Shown piece after piece: positions 43,812 to 52,499 of a DNA stretch of 64,000 nt; within the stretch, counting starts at the first letter, position 1; every line of letters begins with the position of its first letter. A program made the position numbers and the translations under genes. The stretch comes from JAGQVA01 sp041391725 (GTDB lineage: Bacteria; Bacteroidota; Bacteroidia; J057). The stretch is from assembly GCA_041391725.1 (NCBI GenBank), contig JAWKNL010000006.1:62001-126000 (forward strand). The letters are read 5' to 3'. Below the pieces are notes generated by a model. It was not told the DNA's origin. It worked only from the letters and a program-made list of their open reading frames with translations, and did not search any database.

Positions 43812-45212
43812 GTGCTTATGTCTGATACTTTTTATGATCATAATTCCCCTGAAAATTTATACAGCCTTTTAGCTGGTTTTACTGCTACACAGGAAAACCG
43901 TACGGGGCTGATTTCTTTTTTCCCGCCAGACCAGTACCGCAATCCCCGGAATTGGACCTTTTCTGAAATCAATCATCAGGTTACACGCACCGCCAATATG
44001 TTTTTTTCCCTGGGGGTGAAAAAAGGCGATGTGGTTGCTGTCGTGCTTCCGGAAATTGCCGAGTCTTATTTTGCCATCTGGGGTGCCGCCAGTGTGGGCG
44101 TCGCGCTCCCCATTCACCCGGGTCTTGAAACCTACCAGATTGCTGATCTGATTGCCTCCGCAGGAGCAAAAATTCTCGTTACAACAGGTCCTATGGGGCA
44201 AAATGACCTCTGGGACAGGATCGCACAATTCAGACCCCATTTACCTGAGCTTAAAACCATCCTTCAGGTTGATCTGACCGCGAAACTTGGATTTTTTCAG
44301 CGGACCAGCCTTCGCGCCTCTTTGAGAGGCAAAGGGAAAGCCGAAAAAATCGCCGGACAGGAAATCGGTGATTTTAACCTCACCCTCGCCAAATTTGCAG
44401 ATTCGCCGTCCTTTCCACTCCCTGACCCGGACGATACTGCGATCTGGTTTCATTCACCCGAAACCTGGCACGAACCAACCCTTACCTCCTTTTCGCACCG
44501 CGAAGTGATGGATACCGCACTTTCTCTCAAAAACCCGGGGCAGTCTCCTGTCTGGCCGGCCTTTCACCTGAGTCATTCGCAGGGATTTATAGCTGGTAAG
44601 GTAAGTGCATGGGCTGCGAACAAAACAGTGATCTGCGGAGAAGAACATTCTCCCGAAAAGTTACAATTTTTTAAGGTTGACTCACAGGTTACGCCCGCTT
44701 TGCCAGACAACCCTAAATGGAAAAATACCCAGGGAATCCCTCTTCACCGGCTATTGGAGACTGAAGATAAACTGTTGGATATAACCCTGGTCGAAAAATT
44801 TGCGGAACAACACCCGATGGTAAAAGACGTAGTTGCCATTCCTTCTCCCGACAGGAAAAAAGGCTGGGCGCCCGTAATTTTTGTTTCGCCCCAAACGAAT
44901 GGGCCCGTTTTGCCACGCGACATCTACGATTTTCTCGTACAGAAAATACCCGCCAAAGAACTGGTTCCGGCAGGCATCCGCATTATCGACAAGCTACCCC
45001 GAAGCAGTACAGGCGACATAGCTGTCTATTTGCTCTGCCGCAATGAGATCGAAAATACCCTCAAACAGATTCCCGGAGTTGCCAACTGTAAGGCTATTTG
45101 TGAGGAAGATGGCGAGTGGCGGGTAAATATATGGCTTAGTTCTGCCGGGCAAAAACCTGCCGTAGCGGAACAAATGAAAGGTTTTTTGTTTGAAATTGAC
45201 TTTTTCGAGTAA
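43812..45212 (+). CDS. Degenerate adenylate-forming (AMP-binding/acyl-CoA synthetase-like) protein
   Basis: 466 residues, shorter than the usual 520-560 of acyl-CoA synthetases. The N-terminus (NPRNWTFSEINHQVTRTANM then FFSLGVKKGDVVAVVLPEIA) clearly belongs to the family. The motifs that define catalysis are missing: the Ser/Thr/Gly-rich A3 loop is replaced by AIWFHSPETWHEPTLTS, the YGxTE and xTGD motifs are absent, and the A10 motif near the C-terminus reads PRSSTGDI with Asp where the catalytic Lys should be. It may be a pseudoenzyme. It lies 104 bases upstream of blaI. Confidence 0.8.
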   Translation: MLMSDTFYDHNSPENLYSLLAGFTATQENRTGLISFFPPDQYRNPRNWTFSEINHQVTRTANMFFSLGVKKGDVVAVVLPEIAESYFAIWGAASVGVALPIHPGLETYQIADLIASAGAKILVTTGPMGQNDLWDRIAQFRPHLPELKTILQVDLTAKLGFFQRTSLRASLRGKGKAEKIAGQEIGDFNLTLAKFADSPSFPLPDPDDTAIWFHSPETWHEPTLTSFSHREVMDTALSLKNPGQSPVWPAFHLSHSQGFIAGKVSAWAANKTVICGEEHSPEKLQFFKVDSQVTPALPDNPKWKNTQGIPLHRLLETEDKLLDITLVEKFAEQHPMVKDVVAIPSPDRKKGWAPVIFVSPQTNGPVLPRDIYDFLVQKIPAKELVPAGIRIIDKLPRSSTGDIAVYLLCRNEIENTLKQIPGVANCKAICEEDGEWRVNIWLSSAGQKPAVAEQMKGFLFEIDFFE

Positions 45213-45239
45213 ATCTCTGGCGCTTTTGAGAAAACATTT

Positions 45240-45255
45240 TACGACAATTGTCGTA
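45240..45255. promoter_or_regulatory. BlaI-type operator 1
   Basis: A perfect 16-bp palindrome TACGACAATTGTCGTA upstream of blaI. Winged-helix repressors of the BlaI/MecI family bind such dyads, typically with TACA/TGTA half-site ends; here the half site is TACGACA. Its centre is 29 bp from operator 2, and it lies just upstream of the -33 element. Confidence 0.8.
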
Positions 45256-45261
45256 GATTAT

Positions 45262-45292
45262 TTTGAATTACGACAACTGTCGTATATATTTG
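45262..45292 (+). promoter_or_regulatory. Predicted promoter of the blaI-blaR operon
   Basis: TTTG (45262-45265), 19-base spacer and TATATTTG (45285-45292): an exact Bacteroidota promoter. Operator 2 fills most of the spacer and abuts the -7 box, and operator 1 lies just upstream of the -33 box. Predicted transcription start is near 45299, about 17 bases before the blaI ATG. Confidence 0.8.
45269..45284. promoter_or_regulatory. BlaI-type operator 2
   Basis: TACGACAACTGTCGTA, the same dyad as operator 1 with one central change, lying inside the promoter spacer. Repressor bound here would block RNA polymerase directly. The two sites are 29 bp apart centre to centre. Confidence 0.8.
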
Positions 45293-45315
45293 GGAAGTTA
45301 ATGTAAAAAAGCTTT

Positions 45316-45696
45316 ATGTCCAACATCCCTTCACCGGCAGAACTGGAAATACTGAAAATCCTCTGGGAGTACGAACCTGCCACCGTGCGGTTTATCCACG
45401 AAAAGCTCAGCGAAACCAAAGAAGTGGGTTATACCACCACCCTGAAACAAATGCAGCGAATGACCGAAAAAAGCATGATCGCCCGGGTATCTGAAGGCAA
45501 AGTGCATGAATACCGCGCGCTGGTCAGAGAACATCAGGTCAAAAAAAATCTATTTGGCCAACTCGTCGATTCTGTATTTAAGGGATCAACGATGGATCTG
45601 GTTATTCATGCGCTGGGAAATTCACGCCCTTCGCGGGAAGAAATCAGCGAGTTGGAAAAATGGCTCGAAGAACAAAAGAAGGGAGGTAAATCATGA
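45316..45696 (+). CDS. blaI: BlaI/MecI-family transcriptional repressor
   Basis: 126 residues, winged helix-turn-helix (IPSPAELEILKILWEYEPAT, then the recognition helix region GYTTTLKQMQRMTEKSMIAR) followed by a dimerisation helix region (LFGQLVDSVFKGSTMDLVIH). It should bind the two dyads in its own promoter as a dimer and be cleaved or released when BlaR1 is activated. The stop overlaps the blaR1 start by 4 bases (ATGA). Confidence 0.93.
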   Translation: MSNIPSPAELEILKILWEYEPATVRFIHEKLSETKEVGYTTTLKQMQRMTEKSMIARVSEGKVHEYRALVREHQVKKNLFGQLVDSVFKGSTMDLVIHALGNSRPSREEISELEKWLEEQKKGGKS

Positions 45697-47614
45697 TTCA
45701 TATCGCCGAATACTGGATACAAAGCCTGGGATGGGCCATTTTGCACAGCCTGTGGCTGGGGTTTGCAGCAGCTTTTTTTCTTTTTATTTTGCTCAATTTA
45801 CTCAAAAACCGTGGGGCAGAGATAAAATATGTGTCTTCTGTACTAACGCTTGTAATATTGTTTGGCTCAATCGGGTTTATATTTTTTGATGAATACCGGG
45901 ATAGGAGTACGAATGTCGAAACCACTTATGAAACCGGCCCGGCGCAGGTAAATCCGCCCGTCCTGCCTGAGGTAAAAATTTCCTTTCTGGAACAACTATT
46001 TTCACGGGTCAGTGAAACCTGGAACCAATGGATTCCGACGGTGGTTGAATTATGGTTTTGGGGCATCCTCCTGTTTGCCCTCAGATTGGGCGTGGGTTAT
46101 TATGGCCTGATCAGGCTGAGCCGCAGGGAAGTTCAGTTGCCTCCCGAAATATGGCTCACCCGCCTGGGTCAACTGGCAAAAGAGGCTGGTATCAGGCGGG
46201 TTGTGAATATGCGCATATCAGGTATTGCCGATGGCCCCATGACGCTGTGGCACCTTCGACCGCTGATTCTTATCCCTGCCGGAATGCTCAGCGGCATGTC
46301 ACCCGATCACATTGAGGCGATCATTATCCATGAGCTTGCCCATATCCGAAGGGCCGATTTTCTAGTCAACTTTATTCAAACCTTAATAGAAACCGTTCTT
46401 TTTTACCATCCTGCGCTCTGGTGGATTTCCGGCCGAATCCGCGACCTGCGGGAAGAGTGTTGTGATGACCGCGTGCTGGCCACTGGCAGAGACGTGCACA
46501 TCTATGCCGAAGCGCTTACGCGGGTATATGCCTTTTATCATTCACCCAAAACTATGTTTATGATGTCTGCAACAGGAAACAACGGCCACTTTACTGCGCG
46601 CATACAGCGTATGTTTGGCATTACACGTCGTACTTCCCAACCGGGAAAAACCTTGTAAGCCTTGCCCTTCTGGTGGTGGGATTGGCTTCATTTGCCTTTC
46701 ACCAGCCGCTGCCACAGGTTATCACTGCGGCAACCCCTGAATTGACTTATGTACTGCCGGCACCAGAATCAGTGTCATCCCCTGCCCAGGAAACACAACC
46801 TGCCATACCCCGGCAACAATATGCACAGGCCGGACAGGCCAAGGAAGATTTTAAGGTAGTGATTCACTCCGGCATGACGCGCGATGAACTTGCCGCACTC
46901 AAAGCCGATCTGAAAAGCAAAGATATTGACCTTATTATCAACGAGGAAGAATACGGTACCAATGGCAAACTCAATAAGGTCGTAGGGAAAATCAAATTCC
47001 CCGATGGAAATACAGGAAACTTCAGCGGATTTGGCACCAACATGCGCGTGGAAATCACCCGCAGTTATGAAAACGGGAAAGGTGGCAATCTCAACGTATG
47101 GGTCGGTAGCGGCGCAGGCACACAACCGCCGATGCCCACCCCTCCGGCAGTACCCGGAACGGCTGTGGTACCAACTGCACCTGCTGCTATAGCAGCACCT
47201 GTTCCTGCAACAGTACCCTCTCCGCCCCCTGCGACTCCGGCCCCGGGCGCTCCTGCCGCTGTTTCAATCTCTCCTGCCCCCTCCGCTCCAGGCGCTCCCG
47301 CAGCTATTTCAATTACCCCTGCACCGCCCACACCACCTTCACCTCCTGCGGTTGCTCCCCAACCAGAGGAGCCGGTAGCCATTGAACCTGTAACAGGAAG
47401 TGTGGTTATAAGGGCAAATGCCGATGGTCAGGGCGATCCGATTTTCATTCTCAACGGGAAAAAACTGCCAGATGACGAAGCGGTGAAGTTGCTTAATCCC
47501 GATGAAATCGAAAGTGTCTCGGTAATGAAAGGAGATAAAGCTATTAAAAAGTATGGCGAAGAAGGGAAAAACGGGGTAATTATTATCGAAACCCATAAAA
47601 AGAAGAAAAAGTAA
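45693..47614 (+). pseudogene. BlaR1/MecR1-type sensor with M56 metallopeptidase and TonB-plug-like tail, broken by a 1-base frameshift
   Basis: The first part is a BlaR1-type protein with several membrane segments and the zinc peptidase motif HELAH (residues 213-217). The frame ends at 46656 after RRTSQPGKTL. Adding one A to the A5 run 46646-46650 restores PGKNLVSLALLVVGLASFAF and joins the C-terminal part, which runs to 47614. The full product would be about 640 residues. Its tail is a Pro/Ala-rich linker followed by a domain resembling the TonB-receptor plug (LNPDEIESVSVMKGDKAIKK, then GVIIIET). The gene is likely intact in the cell and the indel a sequence error. No beta-lactamase sensor domain or beta-lactamase gene is present. 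Confidence 0.87.
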
Positions 47615-47619
47615 GCCCG

Positions 47620-50040
47620 TTATCGGGTGGAGAATGTGAGCGAAACCTTTGCTGCCAGATTCTGCTGAAACTCAGGCAAGCGGTTTTGCCCATAGCGGTA
47701 AAAAACGCCGCCTCCCAGCCCCAGATAAGCGATGTTAAGGTAATTGATACGGAGCAGTTGATTTACCATAATCCCGCTTTCGAAAAAGCCTTTTTCCATC
47801 GTTTTGAAATCAAACCCCTGATGTTGTGATGGGTTGCGAAGTGTGCCCCAGCCGGCGCCCTGCACCAGCAATATCCGGGGTTTGAATTTGGGTGTCTGAA
47901 ACAATAGACTTCCCAAATCCTGCCTGATAAACACATTCACGTACCGGTCTGAAAGAAACTCATACAGGCCCATCGTCTGAAAATAATCTTCGAGATATAC
48001 ACTTGGGTTAGTATTTTTGGCTCCCGGACCAAAAAACAGAAACGGAGCCGGAACCCCATCCCCCCCCTCCGCCATTCCACCCCGGATCAAAATGCGGGTA
48101 TCGCCCAGACTTTTGGTTTTGAAGGTATGCGAGACCTCCGCCTCAGCTTTATAGTAAGAAAGCTGTCCTCCCGCTGCTGGCGTCAGACCTTTGATAAAAA
48201 ATGCTGAAAACACGGGATAGTTGCTGCCAAGCGAAACTTTCTGCCCAAATGACTCCACGACCTGCTCCTGATAGGCGTATCTGAACCGCAGGTAAAGTTC
48301 AGAAACAGCGAAGTTATCTTTCCATTCGGGGCCACTGTCCCTGATGAAAGTGTATTCATACCCTGGCGTGCGGTTGGCGGTTGTGCCCCCCAGTGTAAAT
48401 TGGCTGTAGCGAAATCCCCTGAATCGTAATTCCACGGTCTTCCTGTCGGCGATATCCATACGGCTTGCCAGAAATGAACGCAGACTGGTAAGTCCGTATT
48501 CGCCGTCCAACCCTGACTGTCCGGGTTCCAGCACATCATGGCTTATAGCTGCATACAGTGAAAGATCCCGCTGTGGGAGGATATTCAGGGTGAGGTTTCC
48601 GCCATATTTCCATTCCTTGTCGCGAAACCCGTATCCAAAGTAGCCCCCGACCGAAAACCGGGAAGAAAGCCCGTTGCCCGTATAAAGCCCCAGCCCGGGC
48701 CGATTGCCTTCATACTCGTTGAAGACATACAGTTTGTTTATGTCTATTTCCAGAAATTTCCAGCCAAGCCTGCCCCGGGAAAGTTTTTCGGCCTGATTCA
48801 TGATTTCATCGAAATGTGCTTTTTCGCCCAGACTGTCCGCAAAAGCATAAGTACGAACCTCCCGGGGAGTAAGTGAGTCCACCCTTGCGTTTTCCCAAAA
48901 GGCAGAATCCCTTTTGCCTGCATTTTTTTCCATCTTTACATTTTCCAGCCCAAAATCTTTCTTTTCGAGGTCAGTATTGAGGGAAACATCGCGGATAAAG
49001 CTTTTCCCACCGGCTTTCATGCCCACATCTTTCTGGGGGTAGTTGCGGATAATTAGTTCAAAGTTGAGCTGCTCAGGGAACCAGAATTCTTCCTCAACCC
49101 GGCTGTACAATTGTTCGATCACCACATCTATCAGTCCAGGATCAGCAGGGCGGGCAATCACATTCTGAACCGCGTACTTGTAAGTGTTGATATACAGCGA
49201 GCCAGTCAGCGCATCAAATTTTTTGCCTTTTTGGGGTGTAAATGCAACTACATACACGGTATCGTCTTGTCCGTAAAGGGTATCGGTCACGTGATAATCA
49301 TAACGGCTGAGACTGCCCGAAGCAATAGGATTGACAAAGGAACGGTCGAGTATCGGTATGATTTCGTTGTAAAAGGAGAAAGGCTGAATATCGGTAGCCA
49401 GAGAAGCAAATAAAGGGTTTTTAAATCCGGAGACCTTAGTTCCTGTAATCACTTCTTCGTCCTTATCGGGAAAAAGAAATTTTCGCCGGGTGGATGATTC
49501 CATGATCAACAGCCCATTCTTACCGGCCATTTGTTCGATGCGGTTCAGGGTTGTATCCGTTCTTTCGCCAGAGACAAAAAGATCGTAGGTGATTTTGTTG
49601 TAGGAAGAATAGGAGAATGCAGGTAACCTTAAGGGGTCGTTGTTTTTACGGTTATCAATTACTTTCTGAATCAGCTTTCGGGTAGGATTTTTGTCGCCGT
49701 AAATGACAACTTCTTCGAGTTCAAGCGGGGCAGGTGTAAGTACAATGGTCATGGGGCGGTCATACACCGGAGCGCCTGTCCAGGCTTCATAACCCAGATA
49801 ACTTACCCGCAGAAGGGAGACGGGTTGGGCGGAAATGAGCGTAAAATTGCCCTGAATATCTGCGGTAACACCTTTTTTTTGCTCAATGTCATAGACAATA
49901 TTGGCAAAAGCCAGAGGCTCCTGAGTGAGTTGATCGATAATTTTCCCGGTGATGGTGGTCTGACCCGTTAAGGGTATTGCCAGAACGCCGAAGAATATCG
50001 GGAAGCACAGGGTAAAACAGAGAAAAAAGCGATGAATCAT
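47620..50040 (-). CDS. DUF5686 outer-membrane protein with N-terminal carboxypeptidase-like domain
   Basis: 806 residues from the start at 50040 (MIHRFFLCFTLCFPIFFGVL), which gives a signal peptide. Residues about 35-110 form a carboxypeptidase regulatory-like domain (GKIIDQLTQEPLAFANIVYD), followed by a large beta-rich region in the DUF5686 family, ending in an aromatic-rich beta-strand typical of outer-membrane barrels (AAKVSLTFSTR). It is a surface protein of unknown function; the same operon orientation as the upstream sigma factor suggests regulation by it. Confidence 0.85.
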   Translation of the reverse strand: MIHRFFLCFTLCFPIFFGVLAIPLTGQTTITGKIIDQLTQEPLAFANIVYDIEQKKGVTADIQGNFTLISAQPVSLLRVSYLGYEAWTGAPVYDRPMTIVLTPAPLELEEVVIYGDKNPTRKLIQKVIDNRKNNDPLRLPAFSYSSYNKITYDLFVSGERTDTTLNRIEQMAGKNGLLIMESSTRRKFLFPDKDEEVITGTKVSGFKNPLFASLATDIQPFSFYNEIIPILDRSFVNPIASGSLSRYDYHVTDTLYGQDDTVYVVAFTPQKGKKFDALTGSLYINTYKYAVQNVIARPADPGLIDVVIEQLYSRVEEEFWFPEQLNFELIIRNYPQKDVGMKAGGKSFIRDVSLNTDLEKKDFGLENVKMEKNAGKRDSAFWENARVDSLTPREVRTYAFADSLGEKAHFDEIMNQAEKLSRGRLGWKFLEIDINKLYVFNEYEGNRPGLGLYTGNGLSSRFSVGGYFGYGFRDKEWKYGGNLTLNILPQRDLSLYAAISHDVLEPGQSGLDGEYGLTSLRSFLASRMDIADRKTVELRFRGFRYSQFTLGGTTANRTPGYEYTFIRDSGPEWKDNFAVSELYLRFRYAYQEQVVESFGQKVSLGSNYPVFSAFFIKGLTPAAGGQLSYYKAEAEVSHTFKTKSLGDTRILIRGGMAEGGDGVPAPFLFFGPGAKNTNPSVYLEDYFQTMGLYEFLSDRYVNVFIRQDLGSLLFQTPKFKPRILLVQGAGWGTLRNPSQHQGFDFKTMEKGFFESGIMVNQLLRINYLNIAYLGLGGGVFYRYGQNRLPEFQQNLAAKVSLTFSTR

Positions 50041-50077
50041 AAGCCTAAGAAGGAATCTTCCCGGCAAAGGTTGCAAA

Positions 50078-50701
50078 TTATTCTTCCAGTTCGTTGAGAC
50101 AAGCCTTTAGTTCCTGATAGTGAATGCCAAACATTTTGTGAACATACCAGCGGCTGGCAAACACCGCAAACACAGAATAGAGGATCATCACAACAAACAG
50201 AAGCGCCCATACGGCAGGCGGGATATCGGCCAGTGTACGGCCATCTTCCTGACCTGCTTTGTAGGCTCCATATAAAACACCACCTGAGCCAAGAACTGGT
50301 ACAAAATACACAACCAGAAGCCGATACAACTTCATATAATTATCAAGTGTACCGGTAATAGCCGAAAGTGATGTTCTCAGATTATCGGAAGTGATCGCTA
50401 CCCGGTTGAGCGCGCGGAGTTTGAAGGTATAAAAAACCAATGAGGTTGCGGCAAACAAACAGATGGCAGCAATCTCGGCAGGGGAAAGATAGATATTGGA
50501 AGTAAAAATCCACGCCAGCCCGGCGATACATAAAAGAAAAAATGCGCCAAGATCAAGAGCGATATTGCGTTTGATTTTGAAAAGCGCAGATTTGCTGCGA
50601 GACTGGAGCATAGCCCGAATCTCCGCGGCATTTACCTGCATCGTTTCGACTGCCTCGTCAGAGTGTTCTTGCCAGATATATTTCAGTTCTTCCAGATTCA
50701 T
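50078..50701 (-). CDS. Membrane protein linked to ECF sigma factor (putative anti-sigma partner)
   Basis: 207 residues. A cytoplasmic N-terminal helix pair (MNLEELKYIWQEHSDEAVET) is followed by four membrane segments (about 47-65, 72-92, 130-150, 165-185). The family is common in Bacteroidota directly after ECF sigma genes, 15 bases downstream here. It is likely a membrane anti-sigma or sensor partner, but lacks recognisable zinc anti-sigma motifs. Confidence 0.65.
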   Translation of the reverse strand: MNLEELKYIWQEHSDEAVETMQVNAAEIRAMLQSRSKSALFKIKRNIALDLGAFFLLCIAGLAWIFTSNIYLSPAEIAAICLFAATSLVFYTFKLRALNRVAITSDNLRTSLSAITGTLDNYMKLYRLLVVYFVPVLGSGGVLYGAYKAGQEDGRTLADIPPAVWALLFVVMILYSVFAVFASRWYVHKMFGIHYQELKACLNELEE

Positions 50702-50716
50702 GTATCAGACCTTCAG

Positions 50717-51253
50717 CTAAGCGACATCAAAAGTTTGGGGGGTATCGGTAAGGTGAGGTTCAAGCAACTGCCGGAGCTTCAGCTTAATCCGGTTGAGTTT
50801 TACGCCTACATGGTTGCGTGTTATGCCCATAATTTCAGCGATTTCATCATAACTATGGTCTTCGAGGTGGAGCATAACAATAGCCTTTTCTATTTCTGAA
50901 AGGCGATTGATCGCCATATACAACAACTTCATCTGTTCCTGCCGGTCGTTGTCCTGATCCCATCCGGGGATTTCCAGTTCCCGATCTGAGAGGAGTTGTA
51001 CCTCAGGTGATCGCGACTGCTTTCTGAATCCCGAAATAGCGGTGTTGAGCGCTACACGGTACATCCAGGTGGTAAACCGGGATTCTCCTTTGTAGGAATC
51101 ATAGGCCCGCCAGAGTTGCAGGACAATCTCCTGAAACAGGTCGCGGTGATCGCCCTGATGTGCACCATATAGCCTGCACACCTTATGGATGATACCCTGA
51201 TGCTCCTGTATCAGTTGTACAAATGCCTGTTCCTTATTTGATTTCAGATCCAT
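50717..51253 (-). CDS. ECF-type RNA polymerase sigma factor
   Basis: 178 residues with region 2 (GDHRDLFQEIVLQLWRAYDS, then RFTTWMYRVALNTAISGFRK) and region 4 (IEKAIVMLHLEDHSYDEIAE, then IMGITRNHVGVKLNRIKLKL). It directs RNA polymerase to a stress or envelope regulon. The downstream membrane protein is a probable partner. Divergent from tpx with a 170-base gap. Confidence 0.93.
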   Translation of the reverse strand: MDLKSNKEQAFVQLIQEHQGIIHKVCRLYGAHQGDHRDLFQEIVLQLWRAYDSYKGESRFTTWMYRVALNTAISGFRKQSRSPEVQLLSDRELEIPGWDQDNDRQEQMKLLYMAINRLSEIEKAIVMLHLEDHSYDEIAEIMGITRNHVGVKLNRIKLKLRQLLEPHLTDTPQTFDVA

Positions 51254-51423
51254 TGTCCAATCACAGTGAATAGGTCGCCTTACGCTCAGAAAAATTACAA
51301 CGATGCTGTAAAGATCGTTTTTTTACCTAAGGGTTGAAACTATCAACTGCTTTTATGGTTTTGGCTGGAAAGTGATTTTTTATTCCTTAACTTTGTATCG
51401 AAAAACCTATCAAATTATCGTAT

Positions 51424-51942
51424 ATGTCATCAGTAACACTCAAAGGCAAACCTTATTCTATTAAAGACGATATCCCTGCGGCTGGAGAAAAAGGTGTTGA
51501 TTTTACTTTTGTCAAACAAGACATGACTGAGGCCAGTTTGTTTGACGATTTTGAAGGCAAAGTCAAAGTATTGATCGCCGTGCCGAGTATCGATACAGGT
51601 ATATGCCAGATGGAAACCCGTAAGTTTAATGAAGAACTGGGCGCCCGTGGAAATGGGGTCGTTGGTATCGTCATTTCCCAGGATTTGCCTTATGCATTCA
51701 AACGTTTTTGCGGGGCAGAAGGTATCGAAAACGTCGTCACAGGCTCCGATTTTCGCTATAAGGATTTTATCAACGAATACAATACCGAAATCCTCTCCGG
51801 CCCGATGAAAGGCCTGTCTGCACGCGCGGTATTTGTACTCGATAAAAATAATACCATCCGTTATTCAGAACTGGTTCCGGAAATTGCGCAGGAACCCCAA
51901 TATGAAAAAGCACTTGCTGCTGTGGATAAGCTGTTGAAATAG
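51424..51942 (+). CDS. tpx: Thiol peroxidase Tpx
   Basis: 172 residues. Atypical 2-Cys peroxiredoxin that reduces hydroperoxides with thioredoxin. The peroxidatic Cys61 is in SIDTGICQMETRKFN and the resolving Cys96 in RFCGAEGIENV, the positions expected for E. coli Tpx (61 and 95). A -7-like TAACTTTG lies about 30 bases before the ATG. It runs into the ECF sigma gene after 16 bases. Confidence 0.95.
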   Translation: MSSVTLKGKPYSIKDDIPAAGEKGVDFTFVKQDMTEASLFDDFEGKVKVLIAVPSIDTGICQMETRKFNEELGARGNGVVGIVISQDLPYAFKRFCGAEGIENVVTGSDFRYKDFINEYNTEILSGPMKGLSARAVFVLDKNNTIRYSELVPEIAQEPQYEKALAAVDKLLK

Positions 51943-51958
51943 CTTTTAACCGATTGCT

Positions 51959-52498
51959 ATGCAGGAGGGTTTGGTCTCTGAACGCCAACTGATCGAGGCG
52001 CTGGTCAACCGAAATAAACCAGCGCTCAGTTTGCTTTACGACCAGTACGCTCCAGCAACCTACGGCATCATCGTGCGCATCCTGCATGACCCGCAGGCTG
52101 CTCAGGATGCACTTCAGGACTCATTTATGAAGGTCTGGAATAATATCGGTTCTTTTGATCCCGATAAAGGCCGTCTGTTTACCTGGATCTCACAAATTGC
52201 ACGAAATACCGCCATCGATTTTTCCCGCTCCAAAATCTATAAAAAAAGGGAAATCGGCCGTTTGACCGAAAAAGATTATACGGCTTCCAATCCGGAGATG
52301 GAAGTAAATACGTATATCGACGCAATAGGAATAAATGAATGGGTCAGCAGGCTAAAACCCGAACATAAAGAGTTGCTTGACTTGCTGTACTTCAGGGGTT
52401 TTTCCCATACCGAAGCAGCCGAACACCTGGGGCTTCCGCTTGGAACCGTAAAAACCCGGGCAAGAGCTGCGATTTCAGAACTGAGAAAATACATGTGA
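51959..52498 (+). CDS. ECF-type RNA polymerase sigma factor (SigK/RskA-type group)
   Basis: 179 residues. Region 2 (YGIIVRILHDPQAAQDALQD, then KGRLFTWISQIARNTAIDFS) and region 4 (ELLDLLYFRGFSHTEAAEHL, then GTVKTRARAAISELRKYM) match the group of ECF factors paired with RskA-type anti-sigma proteins. It is flanked by tpx (upstream) and its predicted anti-sigma (1-base gap), which suggests an oxidative-stress regulon. Confidence 0.93.
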   Translation: MQEGLVSERQLIEALVNRNKPALSLLYDQYAPATYGIIVRILHDPQAAQDALQDSFMKVWNNIGSFDPDKGRLFTWISQIARNTAIDFSRSKIYKKREIGRLTEKDYTASNPEMEVNTYIDAIGINEWVSRLKPEHKELLDLLYFRGFSHTEAAEHLGLPLGTVKTRARAAISELRKYM

Positions 52499-52499
52499 T

